From positions 1-64,000 of the forward strand of contig NZ_JACKSJ010000098.1 in NCBI RefSeq assembly GCF_025821665.1: DNA of 64,000 bases, written 5' to 3'. This DNA comes from [Mycobacterium] manitobense. Its GTDB lineage: Bacteria > Actinomycetota > Actinomycetes > Mycobacteriales > Mycobacteriaceae. Position numbers and translations under genes: made by a program. Below are positions 1-7,598 of this stretch, one piece after another. Each line of letters begins with the position of its first letter. The stretch's first letter is position 1. A model generated the notes under the pieces. It did not search any database, had not been told where the DNA came from, and saw only the letters and a program-made list of their open reading frames with translations.

Positions 1-78
1 CCCGCCGCGCCCGCCGGTCCGCCCGGAATGGTGCCCGCGCCCGCCGCGCCCGCCGGTCCGCCCGGAATGGTGCCCGCG
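1..78. repeat. 39-base tandem repeat, two perfect copies
   Basis: Positions 1-39 and 40-78 are identical. The unit is a multiple of three and encodes 13 residues in the leftward reading frame, so copy-number change would keep the frame. The array may continue beyond the window. Confidence 0.9.
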
Positions 79-260
79 GCACCCTGCGGCCCCGCGACTC
101 CGGCCGGTGCGGGTGCCACCGCGCACCCCGTACCCGCCGGGTCATAGCACCCGGGCGGACCGCCGGCCGGGAACATCGAGGTCGCGGAGGCGACGGGGGC
201 GACGGCGATCGCGGCGCCTGCCACGATCACCGGGAGACTCATTTTCAGCTGCGTCAACAT
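1..260 (-). CDS. Secreted Ala/Gly/Pro-rich repeat protein, C-terminus beyond the window edge
   Basis: An open frame runs leftward from an ATG at 260 (a second in-frame ATG lies at 242) to the window edge without a stop. It starts with a signal peptide: hydrophobic stretch VIVAGAAIAVAP followed by an ASA-type cleavage site. A short segment with two cysteines (CYDPAGTGC) follows, then a Gly/Pro/Ala-rich region that resolves into an exact 13-residue repeat, GPAGAAGAGTIPG, encoded by the 39-base tandem repeat at 1-78. No known family is recognised. The composition suggests an exported, wall-associated or secreted protein. The 3' end is not visible, so total length and repeat number are unknown. 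The ATG at 242 gives a more typical short leader. Confidence 0.6.
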   Translation of the reverse strand, partial: MLTQLKMSLPVIVAGAAIAVAPVASATSMFPAGGPPGCYDPAGTGCAVAPAPAGVAGPQGAAGTIPGGPAGAAGAGTIPGGPAGAA

Positions 261-310
261 GGCGCGGCTGTACCACGTCTGACCCAATTCAAACCCGCAG
301 AGTAGAACTT

Positions 311-907
311 CTACGGCCGTTCGAAGTGCTGGTAGTCCTTATGGCGTCGCCAGTACCCGCCCCCGGCCCAGCCGCGGTCGGTGAACGCGCGCACCGCCGG
401 GTCGCCGTCGTGCAGCACGCCGGGGTCGGTGCGGCCCCGGTCCCGATAGGCTCCGGCGTTCGCCGGTTCGAACGCGCCGTCGCGGCGGACATACGGGTTG
501 AACAGCGGATTGATGTCGACAGCGCGGCCGTACGCATGCGGCGACCAGCGCCCGGTGCCGGGGATGTCGCGGCAGTTGAACGCCGAGGAATTGTTGTCGG
601 CCATCGACAGCTGATCGTCGGCGCCGGGGTAGCGGGCGGCGGTCTGCATCCGTGCGATCGGGTAGCGCAGCTGCTCGAGTTGTTCGAACACCGCGATGAC
701 GTCAGCGACGACGTCCTGATGGACCACCAGCTCACCGCTGTGGATCCGGTCGTCCAACCCGACGAACTTGAGTTCGACCCGCCGCAGAGCCTCGGGCCCG
801 ACGGGACACCCCGGCCGCCACGTCGCGCCGAGTTCGGCGGCGGTGACCGGGTGCACGGTGGCCGCCGCGGCCGGTGTCGCGAAGACCAGCGAGACCGCCA
901 GCGACAT
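311..907 (-). CDS. Secreted M15-family peptidase (D-alanyl-D-alanine carboxypeptidase-like)
   Basis: This is probably a zinc peptidase acting on peptidoglycan stem peptides. The conserved M15 motif SPHAYGRAVDINP supplies the first His and the Asp ligand, and the C-terminal QHFE supplies the last His, as in VanY/M15 enzymes. A hydrophobic leader ending in ATPAAAA precedes the mature part, so it should be exported. Start choice is difficult. The only in-frame ATG downstream of the divergent promoter is at 907, which has no ribosome-binding site and would leave a leader without basic residues. An AGGAGG lies upstream of an in-frame ATC at 952, which would add a basic n-region (RHRTR). The next ATG upstream (1105) would overlap the divergent ketosynthase gene. 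Function is well supported by motifs; the start is not. Confidence 0.85.
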   Translation of the reverse strand: MSLAVSLVFATPAAAATVHPVTAAELGATWRPGCPVGPEALRRVELKFVGLDDRIHSGELVVHQDVVADVIAVFEQLEQLRYPIARMQTAARYPGADDQLSMADNNSSAFNCRDIPGTGRWSPHAYGRAVDINPLFNPYVRRDGAFEPANAGAYRDRGRTDPGVLHDGDPAVRAFTDRGWAGGGYWRRHKDYQHFERP

Positions 908-1098
908 CGCCGCGGCCGGCGCGGTGAGACGGGTGCGGTGGCGTTCGGCGATCGGACCTGCCCTCCTGATCGGTGGCGTCGAGGCTACCCGCGCACTTCC
1001 TGTCAGGCGTTGCAGTGAACGCGTCCATCGATAAAATTGACGGCAGCTCCGCCTCCATGACGCAACGACTCGACATTCGAGCGGGGGGATCAGCAGGC

Positions 1099-2349
1099 AT
1101 GGCACCGTTGAGAACCGGCGAGGGACTGCCCGACGTCGTCGTCACCGCCGTCGCCTCCACCACGGCGCTCGCCGCCGACGCGGAGGAGACCTGGAAGCTG
1201 CTGCAGCAGAGCGGTAGCGGCATCCGCGCCCTGGACAGCTGGTTCGTCGGCGAGCTCGATTCGCCGGTCCGCATCGGCGGCCAGCTCGTCGAGGACTTCG
1301 ACGAGCACCTCAATCGCGTCGAACTGCGCCGGCTGTCCTACATGCAGAAGATGTCGACTGTGCTGGGCCGCCGGCTGTGGCAGACCGCAGGATCGCCCGA
1401 GGTGGATGTGCGGCGCCTGCTGGTCTCGGTGGGGTTGGCGCTGGGCTCGACCGAGGAGATCCTGCACGCGTACGAGGAGTGGCGGGTCAAGGGCATGCGG
1501 GCGGTGTCGCCGCTGGCGGTGCAGATGTTCATGCCCAATGCCCCGGCGGCGGCCGTCGGACTCGACCACAGGGCCAAGGCCGGGATCATCTCGCCGCTGA
1601 TGGCCGACGCGTCGGGCGCCGGCGCCATCGCCCAGGCGTGGCGGCACATCATCCTCGGCGAGGCCGACGTCGCGATCTGCGGGGGAGTGGAGACGAGGAT
1701 CGAAGCCGTTCCCGTCGCGGCGTTCGCGTCGGCGGGCATGCTCTCGACCGACAACGACGACCCGGCCGGGGCGTGCCGGCCGTTCGCGAAGAACCGCAAC
1801 GGCACGGTGCTCGCCGAGGGCGGCGCGCTGCTGCTCATCGAGACCGAGGAGCACGCCAGGGCCCGGGGAGTCACACCGCTGGCCCGGCTGATGGGCGTCG
1901 GGATGACGGCGGACAGCTTCGACGCCATCCGTCACGACCCGACCGGCGAGGTCGCCGGTGACGCGATGGCCCGTGCCATCGACCTCGCGGGGCTGGTCCC
2001 GTCGGACATCGACCACGTCAACGCCCACGCCTGCGGAACGATCGACGGTGACCTCGCGGAGGCGTGTGCCATCCGGCGCGCGCTCGGCGACCACGCCGCG
2101 GCGGTCTACGCGCCGAAGGCCGCGCTGGGCCATTCGCTGGGCGCGGCGGGCGCCGTCGAGGCGGTGCTCACGGTGCAGGCGCTGCGCGACGGGGTCATCC
2201 CGCCGACCCGCAACCACGAGCAGATCGACGACGAGATCGGTCTCGACGTCGTCACCGGCGCACCGCGCGAGGGCGACTACCGCTACGCGGTGAGCAACTC
2301 GTTCGGTTTCGGCGGCTTCAACACAGCACTGGTGTTCGGCGCGATCTGA
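1099..2349 (+). CDS. KasA/KasB-like beta-ketoacyl synthase with catalytic Cys replaced by Asp
   Basis: The 416-residue protein has the full thiolase-fold layout and local sequence of KasA/KasB, the FAS-II condensing enzymes that elongate meromycolate chains. The histidines H310 (NAHACGT) and H345 (GHSLGAAGAVE) and the lysine K340 of the active site are present. The nucleophile is not: the usual ACASG motif reads ADASG, so the expected Cys is Asp170 (codon GAC at 1606-1608). The protein therefore cannot form the acyl-thioester by the normal route. It may be a decarboxylase, a chain-length or partner subunit, or inactive. The start is the ATG at 1099 after a G-rich Shine-Dalgarno-like run; its N-terminus matches the Kas N-terminus. 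It is followed by a dehydrogenase gene and two mycolic-acid methyltransferases, suggesting a lipid-modification role. Confidence 0.88.
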   Translation: MAPLRTGEGLPDVVVTAVASTTALAADAEETWKLLQQSGSGIRALDSWFVGELDSPVRIGGQLVEDFDEHLNRVELRRLSYMQKMSTVLGRRLWQTAGSPEVDVRRLLVSVGLALGSTEEILHAYEEWRVKGMRAVSPLAVQMFMPNAPAAAVGLDHRAKAGIISPLMADASGAGAIAQAWRHIILGEADVAICGGVETRIEAVPVAAFASAGMLSTDNDDPAGACRPFAKNRNGTVLAEGGALLLIETEEHARARGVTPLARLMGVGMTADSFDAIRHDPTGEVAGDAMARAIDLAGLVPSDIDHVNAHACGTIDGDLAEACAIRRALGDHAAAVYAPKAALGHSLGAAGAVEAVLTVQALRDGVIPPTRNHEQIDDEIGLDVVTGAPREGDYRYAVSNSFGFGGFNTALVFGAI

Positions 2350-2387
2350 GCCGCCGAATCGGGTAGTCCCGATGACATGGTGATCAC

Positions 2388-3323
2388 ATGACCGATGAGC
2401 AGAGCAGTCCCGTCGTCGTCGTCACCGGCGCAAACGGATTCGTCGGCGCACGCACCTGCGCGGCGCTCGCCGAACGCGGCGCGACCGTACGCGCGGTGGT
2501 CCGCCGGGCAGGCGCGGCGCCCGCGATCGACGCGGTCGAGGAACGGGTCGGGGACTTCGGCGACCCCGACTTCGCGGCCGAGGTGGTCACCGGCGCGAGC
2601 GCCGTCATCACCACCGTGCACCCGATGGGCACCTCCCGCGAAAACCAGCACCGGGTGGGCGTCGAGGCGACGCCGGTGATCGCCCGGGCGGCCCGTGACG
2701 CGGGCGTCGGCCGTCTCGTGCACATGTCGACCGCAGCGGTCTACGACCGGTCCCCGGGCGTCGGCGACGTCGACGAGTCGGCGGCACTGGTCGGCGACGA
2801 CGCAGGCGACTATCCGGTCACCAAGCGCGACACCGACGCCGCGCTCGCCGAGGTCGACGGCATCACCCGCGTGCTGGTGCGACCACCGGCCATCCTCGGG
2901 CCCGGCGAGAGCTCCATCTGGAACACCCTGCGCCCGAACGACATTGCGAAGAACGAGTCCGCGCGCCGCACGGTCCCGGACAAGTCGTTCGCGTGGGTGC
3001 ACGTCGACGACCTGGCAGATCTGCTCGCCGACCTCGCCACCGGCCGCATCGCGGCCGCCGGCGATCCCGAACGCGGGCCGACCGACGGCGGATGCACGGC
3101 GGTCAATGCCGCCGGCGGGCCCGCCACCCAACGCGACTACTTCGGCACCGTCACCGAGGCGCTTGGCGTCGAGCCGGCGTGGCAGGACGGACCCGCGTGG
3201 ACCGGGCAGATCGTCGCCGACCGGGCCCGCCGATGGGGGTGGACCCAGCGCGTCACGCTGGGGCAGGCCCTCGACGAACTCCGGCGCGGACTAGAGGCCT
3301 CGCCACCCGGACCGACTACTTGA
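2388..3323 (+). CDS. NAD(P)-dependent extended short-chain dehydrogenase/epimerase
   Basis: The 311-residue protein has a Rossmann start with the glycine motif GANGFVG at residues 14-20 and a Tyr-x3-Lys pair in DYPVTKRD, as in extended SDRs of the NAD-dependent epimerase/dehydratase family. The segment STAAVYDRSP matches the family's catalytic Ser region. It probably oxidises or reduces a sugar-, sterol- or lipid-linked hydroxyl; the substrate cannot be read from the sequence. It starts 38 bases after the ketosynthase stop on the same strand and may be co-transcribed with it. Its 3' end overlaps the convergent methyltransferase gene by 8 bases. Confidence 0.85.
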   Translation: MTDEQSSPVVVVTGANGFVGARTCAALAERGATVRAVVRRAGAAPAIDAVEERVGDFGDPDFAAEVVTGASAVITTVHPMGTSRENQHRVGVEATPVIARAARDAGVGRLVHMSTAAVYDRSPGVGDVDESAALVGDDAGDYPVTKRDTDAALAEVDGITRVLVRPPAILGPGESSIWNTLRPNDIAKNESARRTVPDKSFAWVHVDDLADLLADLATGRIAAAGDPERGPTDGGCTAVNAAGGPATQRDYFGTVTEALGVEPAWQDGPAWTGQIVADRARRWGWTQRVTLGQALDELRRGLEASPPGPTT

Positions 3324-4197
3324 CGAGCGTGAACTGTCCGACGTAGCTGACGTTGCGGTTGAAGAAGTCCGAGCACCCGAGCAGGTACTTCATGTAGCGG
3401 TCGTAGACCTCCTCGGAGGTCACCGCGATCGCCTCGTCACGGTTGGCCTCAAGCGCTTTGGCCCAGGTGTCGAGGGTGCGCACATAGTCGGGTGTCAGGT
3501 CGTCGCGCTTCTCCACGGAAAAGCCTGCGGCGCCCGAGTATTCGACGACGTCCTCGTCGCACGGCACCGACCCGCCGGGGAAGATCTCCCTGGCGATGAA
3601 CTTCATGAACCGCAGATCGCTCATGGTGATCGGGATGCCCATCTCCGGCCACCGCTTGAGCGGGTGTCCCATGATCGTCTGCAGCACCATCCGGCCGTCG
3701 GCGGGCATGCTGCGGTAGCACAGGTCGAAGAAGGCTTTGTAGCGCTCCTTCGGGAAGGCCTCGAACGCCTCGATGCTGACGATGCGGTCGACGGGCGCGT
3801 CGAACTCCTCCCAGCCGCGCAGCAGTACCTGCCGCGACCGGTCGGTGTCGATCTCGTCGAGGATCTGCTGGCTGAGCGCGCGCTGATTGTGGCTCAGCGT
3901 CAGGCCGATGACGTTGACGTCGTGCTTCTCGACGGCGCGCTTCATCATGGCGCCCCAGCCGCTGCCCACGTCGAGCAGCGTCATGCCCGGCTCGAGGCCG
4001 AGCTTGCCCAGCGCGAGGTCGATCTTGGCCAGCTGTGCTTCCTCGAGCGTCATGTCCGCACGCTCGAAGTAGGCCGAACTGTACGTCCGTGTGGGGTCCT
4101 GCCACAGCCCGAAGAATTCGTTCGAGATGTCGTAGTGCGCCTGGACGTCCTCGTACGCGACCTTCATGTTCGAGCCCCCCGACCCGCTGTTCGTCAC
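3316..4197 (-). CDS. Cyclopropane/mycolic-acid methyltransferase family, UmaA/MmaA-like, with altered active-site residues
   Basis: This is a SAM-dependent methyltransferase of the CmaA/MmaA/UmaA family, which modifies double bases of meromycolate chains, i.e. its double bonds. The N-terminal signature HYDISNEFF, the SAM loop LDVGSGWG and the C-terminal QFTLVK are typical. Two positions usually Cys in this family are Ser here: YSSAYF (normally YSCAYF, a residue lining the bicarbonate/active site) and GSGWG (normally GCGWG). The segment SIEAFEAF carries the Glu seen in the oxygenated-mycolate MmaA group rather than Gly. A GTG start at 4197 is preferred because GGAGG lies just upstream of it; in-frame ATGs at 4212, 4224 and 4242 lack such a site. 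It lies 59 bases after its paralogue, probably in one transcript. Confidence 0.88.
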   Translation of the reverse strand: MTNSGSGGSNMKVAYEDVQAHYDISNEFFGLWQDPTRTYSSAYFERADMTLEEAQLAKIDLALGKLGLEPGMTLLDVGSGWGAMMKRAVEKHDVNVIGLTLSHNQRALSQQILDEIDTDRSRQVLLRGWEEFDAPVDRIVSIEAFEAFPKERYKAFFDLCYRSMPADGRMVLQTIMGHPLKRWPEMGIPITMSDLRFMKFIAREIFPGGSVPCDEDVVEYSGAAGFSVEKRDDLTPDYVRTLDTWAKALEANRDEAIAVTSEEVYDRYMKYLLGCSDFFNRNVSYVGQFTLVK

Positions 4198-4256
4198 TCC
4201 GCCGTCCTCCATTCCCGAGATCATGACCTGTGTATAGCCCAACTTGTCTAGATCTG

Positions 4257-5225
4257 CTAAGCGGGCGCCTTCTCCAGGGTGAACTGAGCGACGTCGGTGT
4301 AGCCCTCGCGGAACAGGTCGGCACAGCCGTCGAGGTACTTGAGGAACCGCTCGTAGATCTCTTCGTTGGTGATCGCGATGGCCTCGTCCTTCTTGGACTC
4401 GAGGTTGCGCGCCCAGGTGTCGAGGGTCTTCACGTAGTGCGGCTGCAGGTGCTGCTCGCGGGTGACCGTGTAGCCGGCCTTGACCGCGTGCTCCTTGACC
4501 ATCGACGCCAGCGGCAGACGGCCACCGGGATAGATGTAGTCCATGATGAATTTGATGAACCGCACGCGGGACATCGTCAGCGGCAGGCCCTTGGCCTTGA
4601 TCTCCTCATCCTCCGGGATGATGATCGTGTGCAGCATCTGCACGCCGTCCTCGGGCAGCCAGTCGTAGGTCTTCTTGAAGTAGTCGTCGTACTTGTTGAA
4701 GCCGAAGTGCTCGAACGCGCCGATCGAGACGATCCGGTCCACCGACCCGCTGAAGTCCTCCCACGGCTGCAGGCGGACCTCCATGTTGCGCTTGCTGGTG
4801 GAGTTCGCGAACCAGTGGTTCTCGATGTGCTGCTTCTGGTTCTCCGACAGCGTCAGGCCGATGACGTTCACGTCGTACTTCTCGACGGCGCGCATGATCG
4901 TCGCACCCCAGCCGCAGCCGATGTCGAGCAGCGTCATGCCGGGCTGCAGGCCCAGCTTGCCCAGCGAGAGGTCGATCTTGGCCATCTGGGCCTGCTCGAG
5001 GGTGTAGTCGTCCTTCTCGAAGTAGGCGCAGCTGTAGACCTGGTTGGGGTCCTGCCAGAGCTTGAAGAACTCGTTCGAGATGTCGTAGTGGAACTGCACT
5101 TCCTTCTTGTCCGAGCCGCGGGTCTGCGACGCGGACTTGGAGAGCCACTTCGATTCGGCCTTGGGCTTTGCGCTGGTGGTGTCTGCCACGGGTGCGTCCT
5201 CTCGGTACTGGTGATTGGTACTCAT
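4257..5225 (-). CDS. Cyclopropane/mycolic-acid methyltransferase (CmaA/MmaA family)
   Basis: A 322-residue SAM-dependent methyltransferase with the intact family signatures: HYDISNEFF, YSCAYF, LDIGCGWG and GAFEHFG. It is expected to act in the cytoplasm on unsaturated meromycolyl-ACP chains to form cyclopropane or methyl-branched products. Relative to its neighbour it keeps the conserved Cys residues and the Gly before the catalytic Glu, so it should be the active member of the pair. It has a charged N-terminal extension of about 40 residues before the core. The start at 5225 (MSTNHQY) is the first Met after the intergenic region shared with the divergent kinase gene. The precise subfamily, and therefore the modification made, cannot be assigned by eye. 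Confidence 0.92.
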   Translation of the reverse strand: MSTNHQYREDAPVADTTSAKPKAESKWLSKSASQTRGSDKKEVQFHYDISNEFFKLWQDPNQVYSCAYFEKDDYTLEQAQMAKIDLSLGKLGLQPGMTLLDIGCGWGATIMRAVEKYDVNVIGLTLSENQKQHIENHWFANSTSKRNMEVRLQPWEDFSGSVDRIVSIGAFEHFGFNKYDDYFKKTYDWLPEDGVQMLHTIIIPEDEEIKAKGLPLTMSRVRFIKFIMDYIYPGGRLPLASMVKEHAVKAGYTVTREQHLQPHYVKTLDTWARNLESKKDEAIAITNEEIYERFLKYLDGCADLFREGYTDVAQFTLEKAPA

Positions 5226-5531
5226 GGTCGCGATGTCTTCTGCTTCCACACTTGGGTGCGACGATACGCCAGCCCAGGGCGGGTGGTTACGCCTGTCACC
5301 AGCGCAGCAGTGCATCCGACTGGGTTGACGCACGGAACAATTGGGCCTCGGAAGGCAATTCGCGCCGCGGCGTGACCGCAGTCCGGCAAGGCCGCCGGGC
5401 GTGTCATGGCGGTCGCCCAGCACGCGGTGTGCGCGGGCGGTTTCCCGCGATATTGACGCTCCGGCTCAACACACTGGCAAACGTGCGGTAGGTTCGGTCG
5501 ACACACCGATTGGACGCTGGGGAGTTGACCG
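5226..5531. other. Divergent intergenic region between methyltransferase and kinase genes
   Basis: About 305 bases without a convincing gene. It should hold the leftward promoter of the methyltransferase pair and the rightward promoter of the kinase. No strong -10/-35 pair or clear palindrome was recognised. Confidence 0.5.
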
Positions 5532-7346
5532 GTGGAAGCAAGACCATTCGGGCACTACCAGCTGCAGAAGCTGATCGGCCGGGGCGGGATGGGCGAGGTC
5601 TACCAGGCCTTCGACACCAGGACCGACCGCGTCGTCGCGGTCAAGGTGCTGCCGCCGCATCTGGCCGAGGATGTCACCTTCCAGCAGCGCTTCCGCCGCG
5701 AGTCGCAGGCCGCCGCGGGCGTGAACGATCCGCACGTCGTGCCGATCCACGGATTCGGCGAGATCGACGGCCGGTTGTACCTCGACATGCGGCTGATCGA
5801 CGGCCGCAACCTCGGCACGATGCTGGGCGAGAGCGACAAGCCGCTGGACCCGGCGTTCGCGGTGACGATCGTCGAGCAGGTGGCCTGTGCACTCGACGCC
5901 GCGCACTCGTCGGACCTGATTCACCGTGACGTGAAGCCGTCGAACATCCTCATCACCGATCGCGACTTCGTGTACCTGATCGACTTCGGCCTGGCGCGGT
6001 CGGCGGGCGAGTCGGGGATGACGACGGCGGGCAGCACGCTGGGCACGCTGGCGTACATGGCGCCCGAGCGGTTCGAGGGCGGCAAGATCGACTCGCGCGT
6101 AGACGTGTACGCCCTGGCGTGCGTGCTCTACGAGTGCCTGACGGGTTCGCGGCCCTATCCCGCCGACAGCCTGGAGCAGCAGATCGCCGGGCACATGGTG
6201 TCGCCGGTGCCGAAGCCCTCGGCCATCGATCCGCGGCTGGCGGCGTTCGACGACGTGATCGCCAAGGGGATGGCGAAGAAGCCGGCCAAGCGGTTCCAGA
6301 CCGCCGGTGAGCTGGCTGCGGCGGCGCGCACGGCGCTGAGCGTGCCGGTGCGCACCACGCGGTCGGGCCGGCATGCTGCGCGGAGGCCAGCGGCGGCGCG
6401 GCGACCGGTCGTGCCACGGCGCAGCGTGTCCAAACGGGTGCTGGCGGTGGCGAGCGCGCTGGTGCTGGTGGCGGCCGCAGGCACCTTCGGGGTGTGGCAG
6501 TGGCGTGGGTCGTCGAACGAGGCGCGGCCGGCCAGCGTCGCCGAGCCGACGGTGCCGCCCGGACCGCAGCTGGGCGCCGTGCCGGAGATCGCGGCGACGG
6601 TGCCCGACGACATCAGGTCGACGGGCCGGCTGGTGATCGGCGTGAACACCCCGTACGCGCCGATGGAGTTCAAGAACGCCGACGGGCAGATCGTCGGCTT
6701 CGACGTCGACCTGATGAACGCGGTCGCCCGGGTGCTCGGCCTGGTGCCGGACTACCGGGACACCGCGTTCGAGAGCATCATCCCGTCGGTGCACGGCGGC
6801 AGCTTCAACGTCGGCATGTCGGCGCTCACCGACACCACCGACCGCGAGCAGATGGTCGACTTCGTGACGTACTTGCAGGCGGGCACGCTGTGGGCGCAGC
6901 GGCCGCAGTCGTTCCTCGATCCGACTTCGGCGTGCGGGCTGCGGGTCGCGGTGGCGTTCGGGACGCTGCAGGAGACCAAGGAGATCCCGCGAAAGAGCGA
7001 CGAGTGTGTCGCGGCGGGGCTCCCTGCCATCGAGAAGGTCGTCTACACCAGCCAGGACGAGGTGACGGCGGCACTGGTGAAGGGCGAGGTCGACGCGATG
7101 TCGGCTGACTCGCCGGTGACGGGCTTCGCGATCAAGCTCAGCCGGGGTGACCTCGAGGCGGCCGGTGACGTGTTCGACTCGGCGCCCTACGGCTGGCCGG
7201 TCGCGAAGAACTCGAAACTCGGGGAGTCACTGCGATTGGCGCTCGAGCACCTGATCGGCACCGGCGAATACCGCGCCATCGCGACGATCTGGGGTGTCGA
7301 GCGGGGGATGATCACCCAGCCGGTGGTCAACGGCGCGAGCGGCTGA
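5532..7346 (+). CDS. Receptor Ser/Thr protein kinase with extracytoplasmic solute-binding (family 3) domain
   Basis: The cytoplasmic N-terminal kinase is complete: GRGGMG at residues 17-21, VAVK with Lys38, HRDVKPSN at about 131, DFG at 151-153 and APE at 177-179. A basic Ala/Arg juxtamembrane linker follows, then one transmembrane helix at about residues 303-322. The external half (from about 368) is a periplasmic binding protein fold of the amino-acid type: LVIGVNTPYAPMEF, GFDVDLMNAVARVL, and DAMSADSPV near the C-terminus. The arrangement implies a kinase that senses a small ligand, such as an amino acid, through a tethered binding protein. The start is a GTG at 5532. No transport permease or ATPase lies nearby, which favours sensing over uptake. 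The ligand is unknown. Confidence 0.92.
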   Translation: MEARPFGHYQLQKLIGRGGMGEVYQAFDTRTDRVVAVKVLPPHLAEDVTFQQRFRRESQAAAGVNDPHVVPIHGFGEIDGRLYLDMRLIDGRNLGTMLGESDKPLDPAFAVTIVEQVACALDAAHSSDLIHRDVKPSNILITDRDFVYLIDFGLARSAGESGMTTAGSTLGTLAYMAPERFEGGKIDSRVDVYALACVLYECLTGSRPYPADSLEQQIAGHMVSPVPKPSAIDPRLAAFDDVIAKGMAKKPAKRFQTAGELAAAARTALSVPVRTTRSGRHAARRPAAARRPVVPRRSVSKRVLAVASALVLVAAAGTFGVWQWRGSSNEARPASVAEPTVPPGPQLGAVPEIAATVPDDIRSTGRLVIGVNTPYAPMEFKNADGQIVGFDVDLMNAVARVLGLVPDYRDTAFESIIPSVHGGSFNVGMSALTDTTDREQMVDFVTYLQAGTLWAQRPQSFLDPTSACGLRVAVAFGTLQETKEIPRKSDECVAAGLPAIEKVVYTSQDEVTAALVKGEVDAMSADSPVTGFAIKLSRGDLEAAGDVFDSAPYGWPVAKNSKLGESLRLALEHLIGTGEYRAIATIWGVERGMITQPVVNGASG

Positions 7347-7369
7347 CCCCCGGGCGGAGACGTCCTGCG

Positions 7370-7507
7370 TCAGCGCTTCTTGTTGTCGAACAGCGCTTCG
7401 GCCGACGAGGCTGAGCGTGCCGCCTTGTCGTGCTTGGCCGCGCGTTTCTCCTTCAGCGACTTTCCGGACTTCTTGGTCATCGACTGTCGGGGTGACTTGT
7501 CAGACAT
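7370..7507 (-). CDS. Small basic protein, 45 residues
   Basis: A short frame starts at ATG 7507 (MSDKSPRQSM) and ends at 7370. It is rich in Lys, Arg and Ser and ends in FDNKKR. It fills the gap between the kinase and the leftward oxygenase gene. Composition suggests an intrinsically disordered, possibly nucleic-acid-binding protein. No family is recognised and the evidence is codon composition and a clean start and stop only. Confidence 0.55.
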   Translation of the reverse strand: MSDKSPRQSMTKKSGKSLKEKRAAKHDKAARSASSAEALFDNKKR

Positions 7508-7598
7508 GGTCGGCCCTTTGATTGGGGGGCCTGAGTGGTCCCGATGGTTCGACCGTACCCCTAGGAACGGGCCGATGGGGCCGCGGACACGGGTCGGC

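Noticed and set aside
2283..3131. Long open frame on the minus strand opposite the dehydrogenase gene
   Set aside because: It is a high-GC shadow frame: arginine/glycine/aspartate-rich, no family similarity, and exactly opposite a well-supported gene.
4230..5375. Long plus-strand frame opposite the methyltransferase
   Set aside because: It is a leucine/valine/arginine-rich shadow of a clearly conserved methyltransferase.
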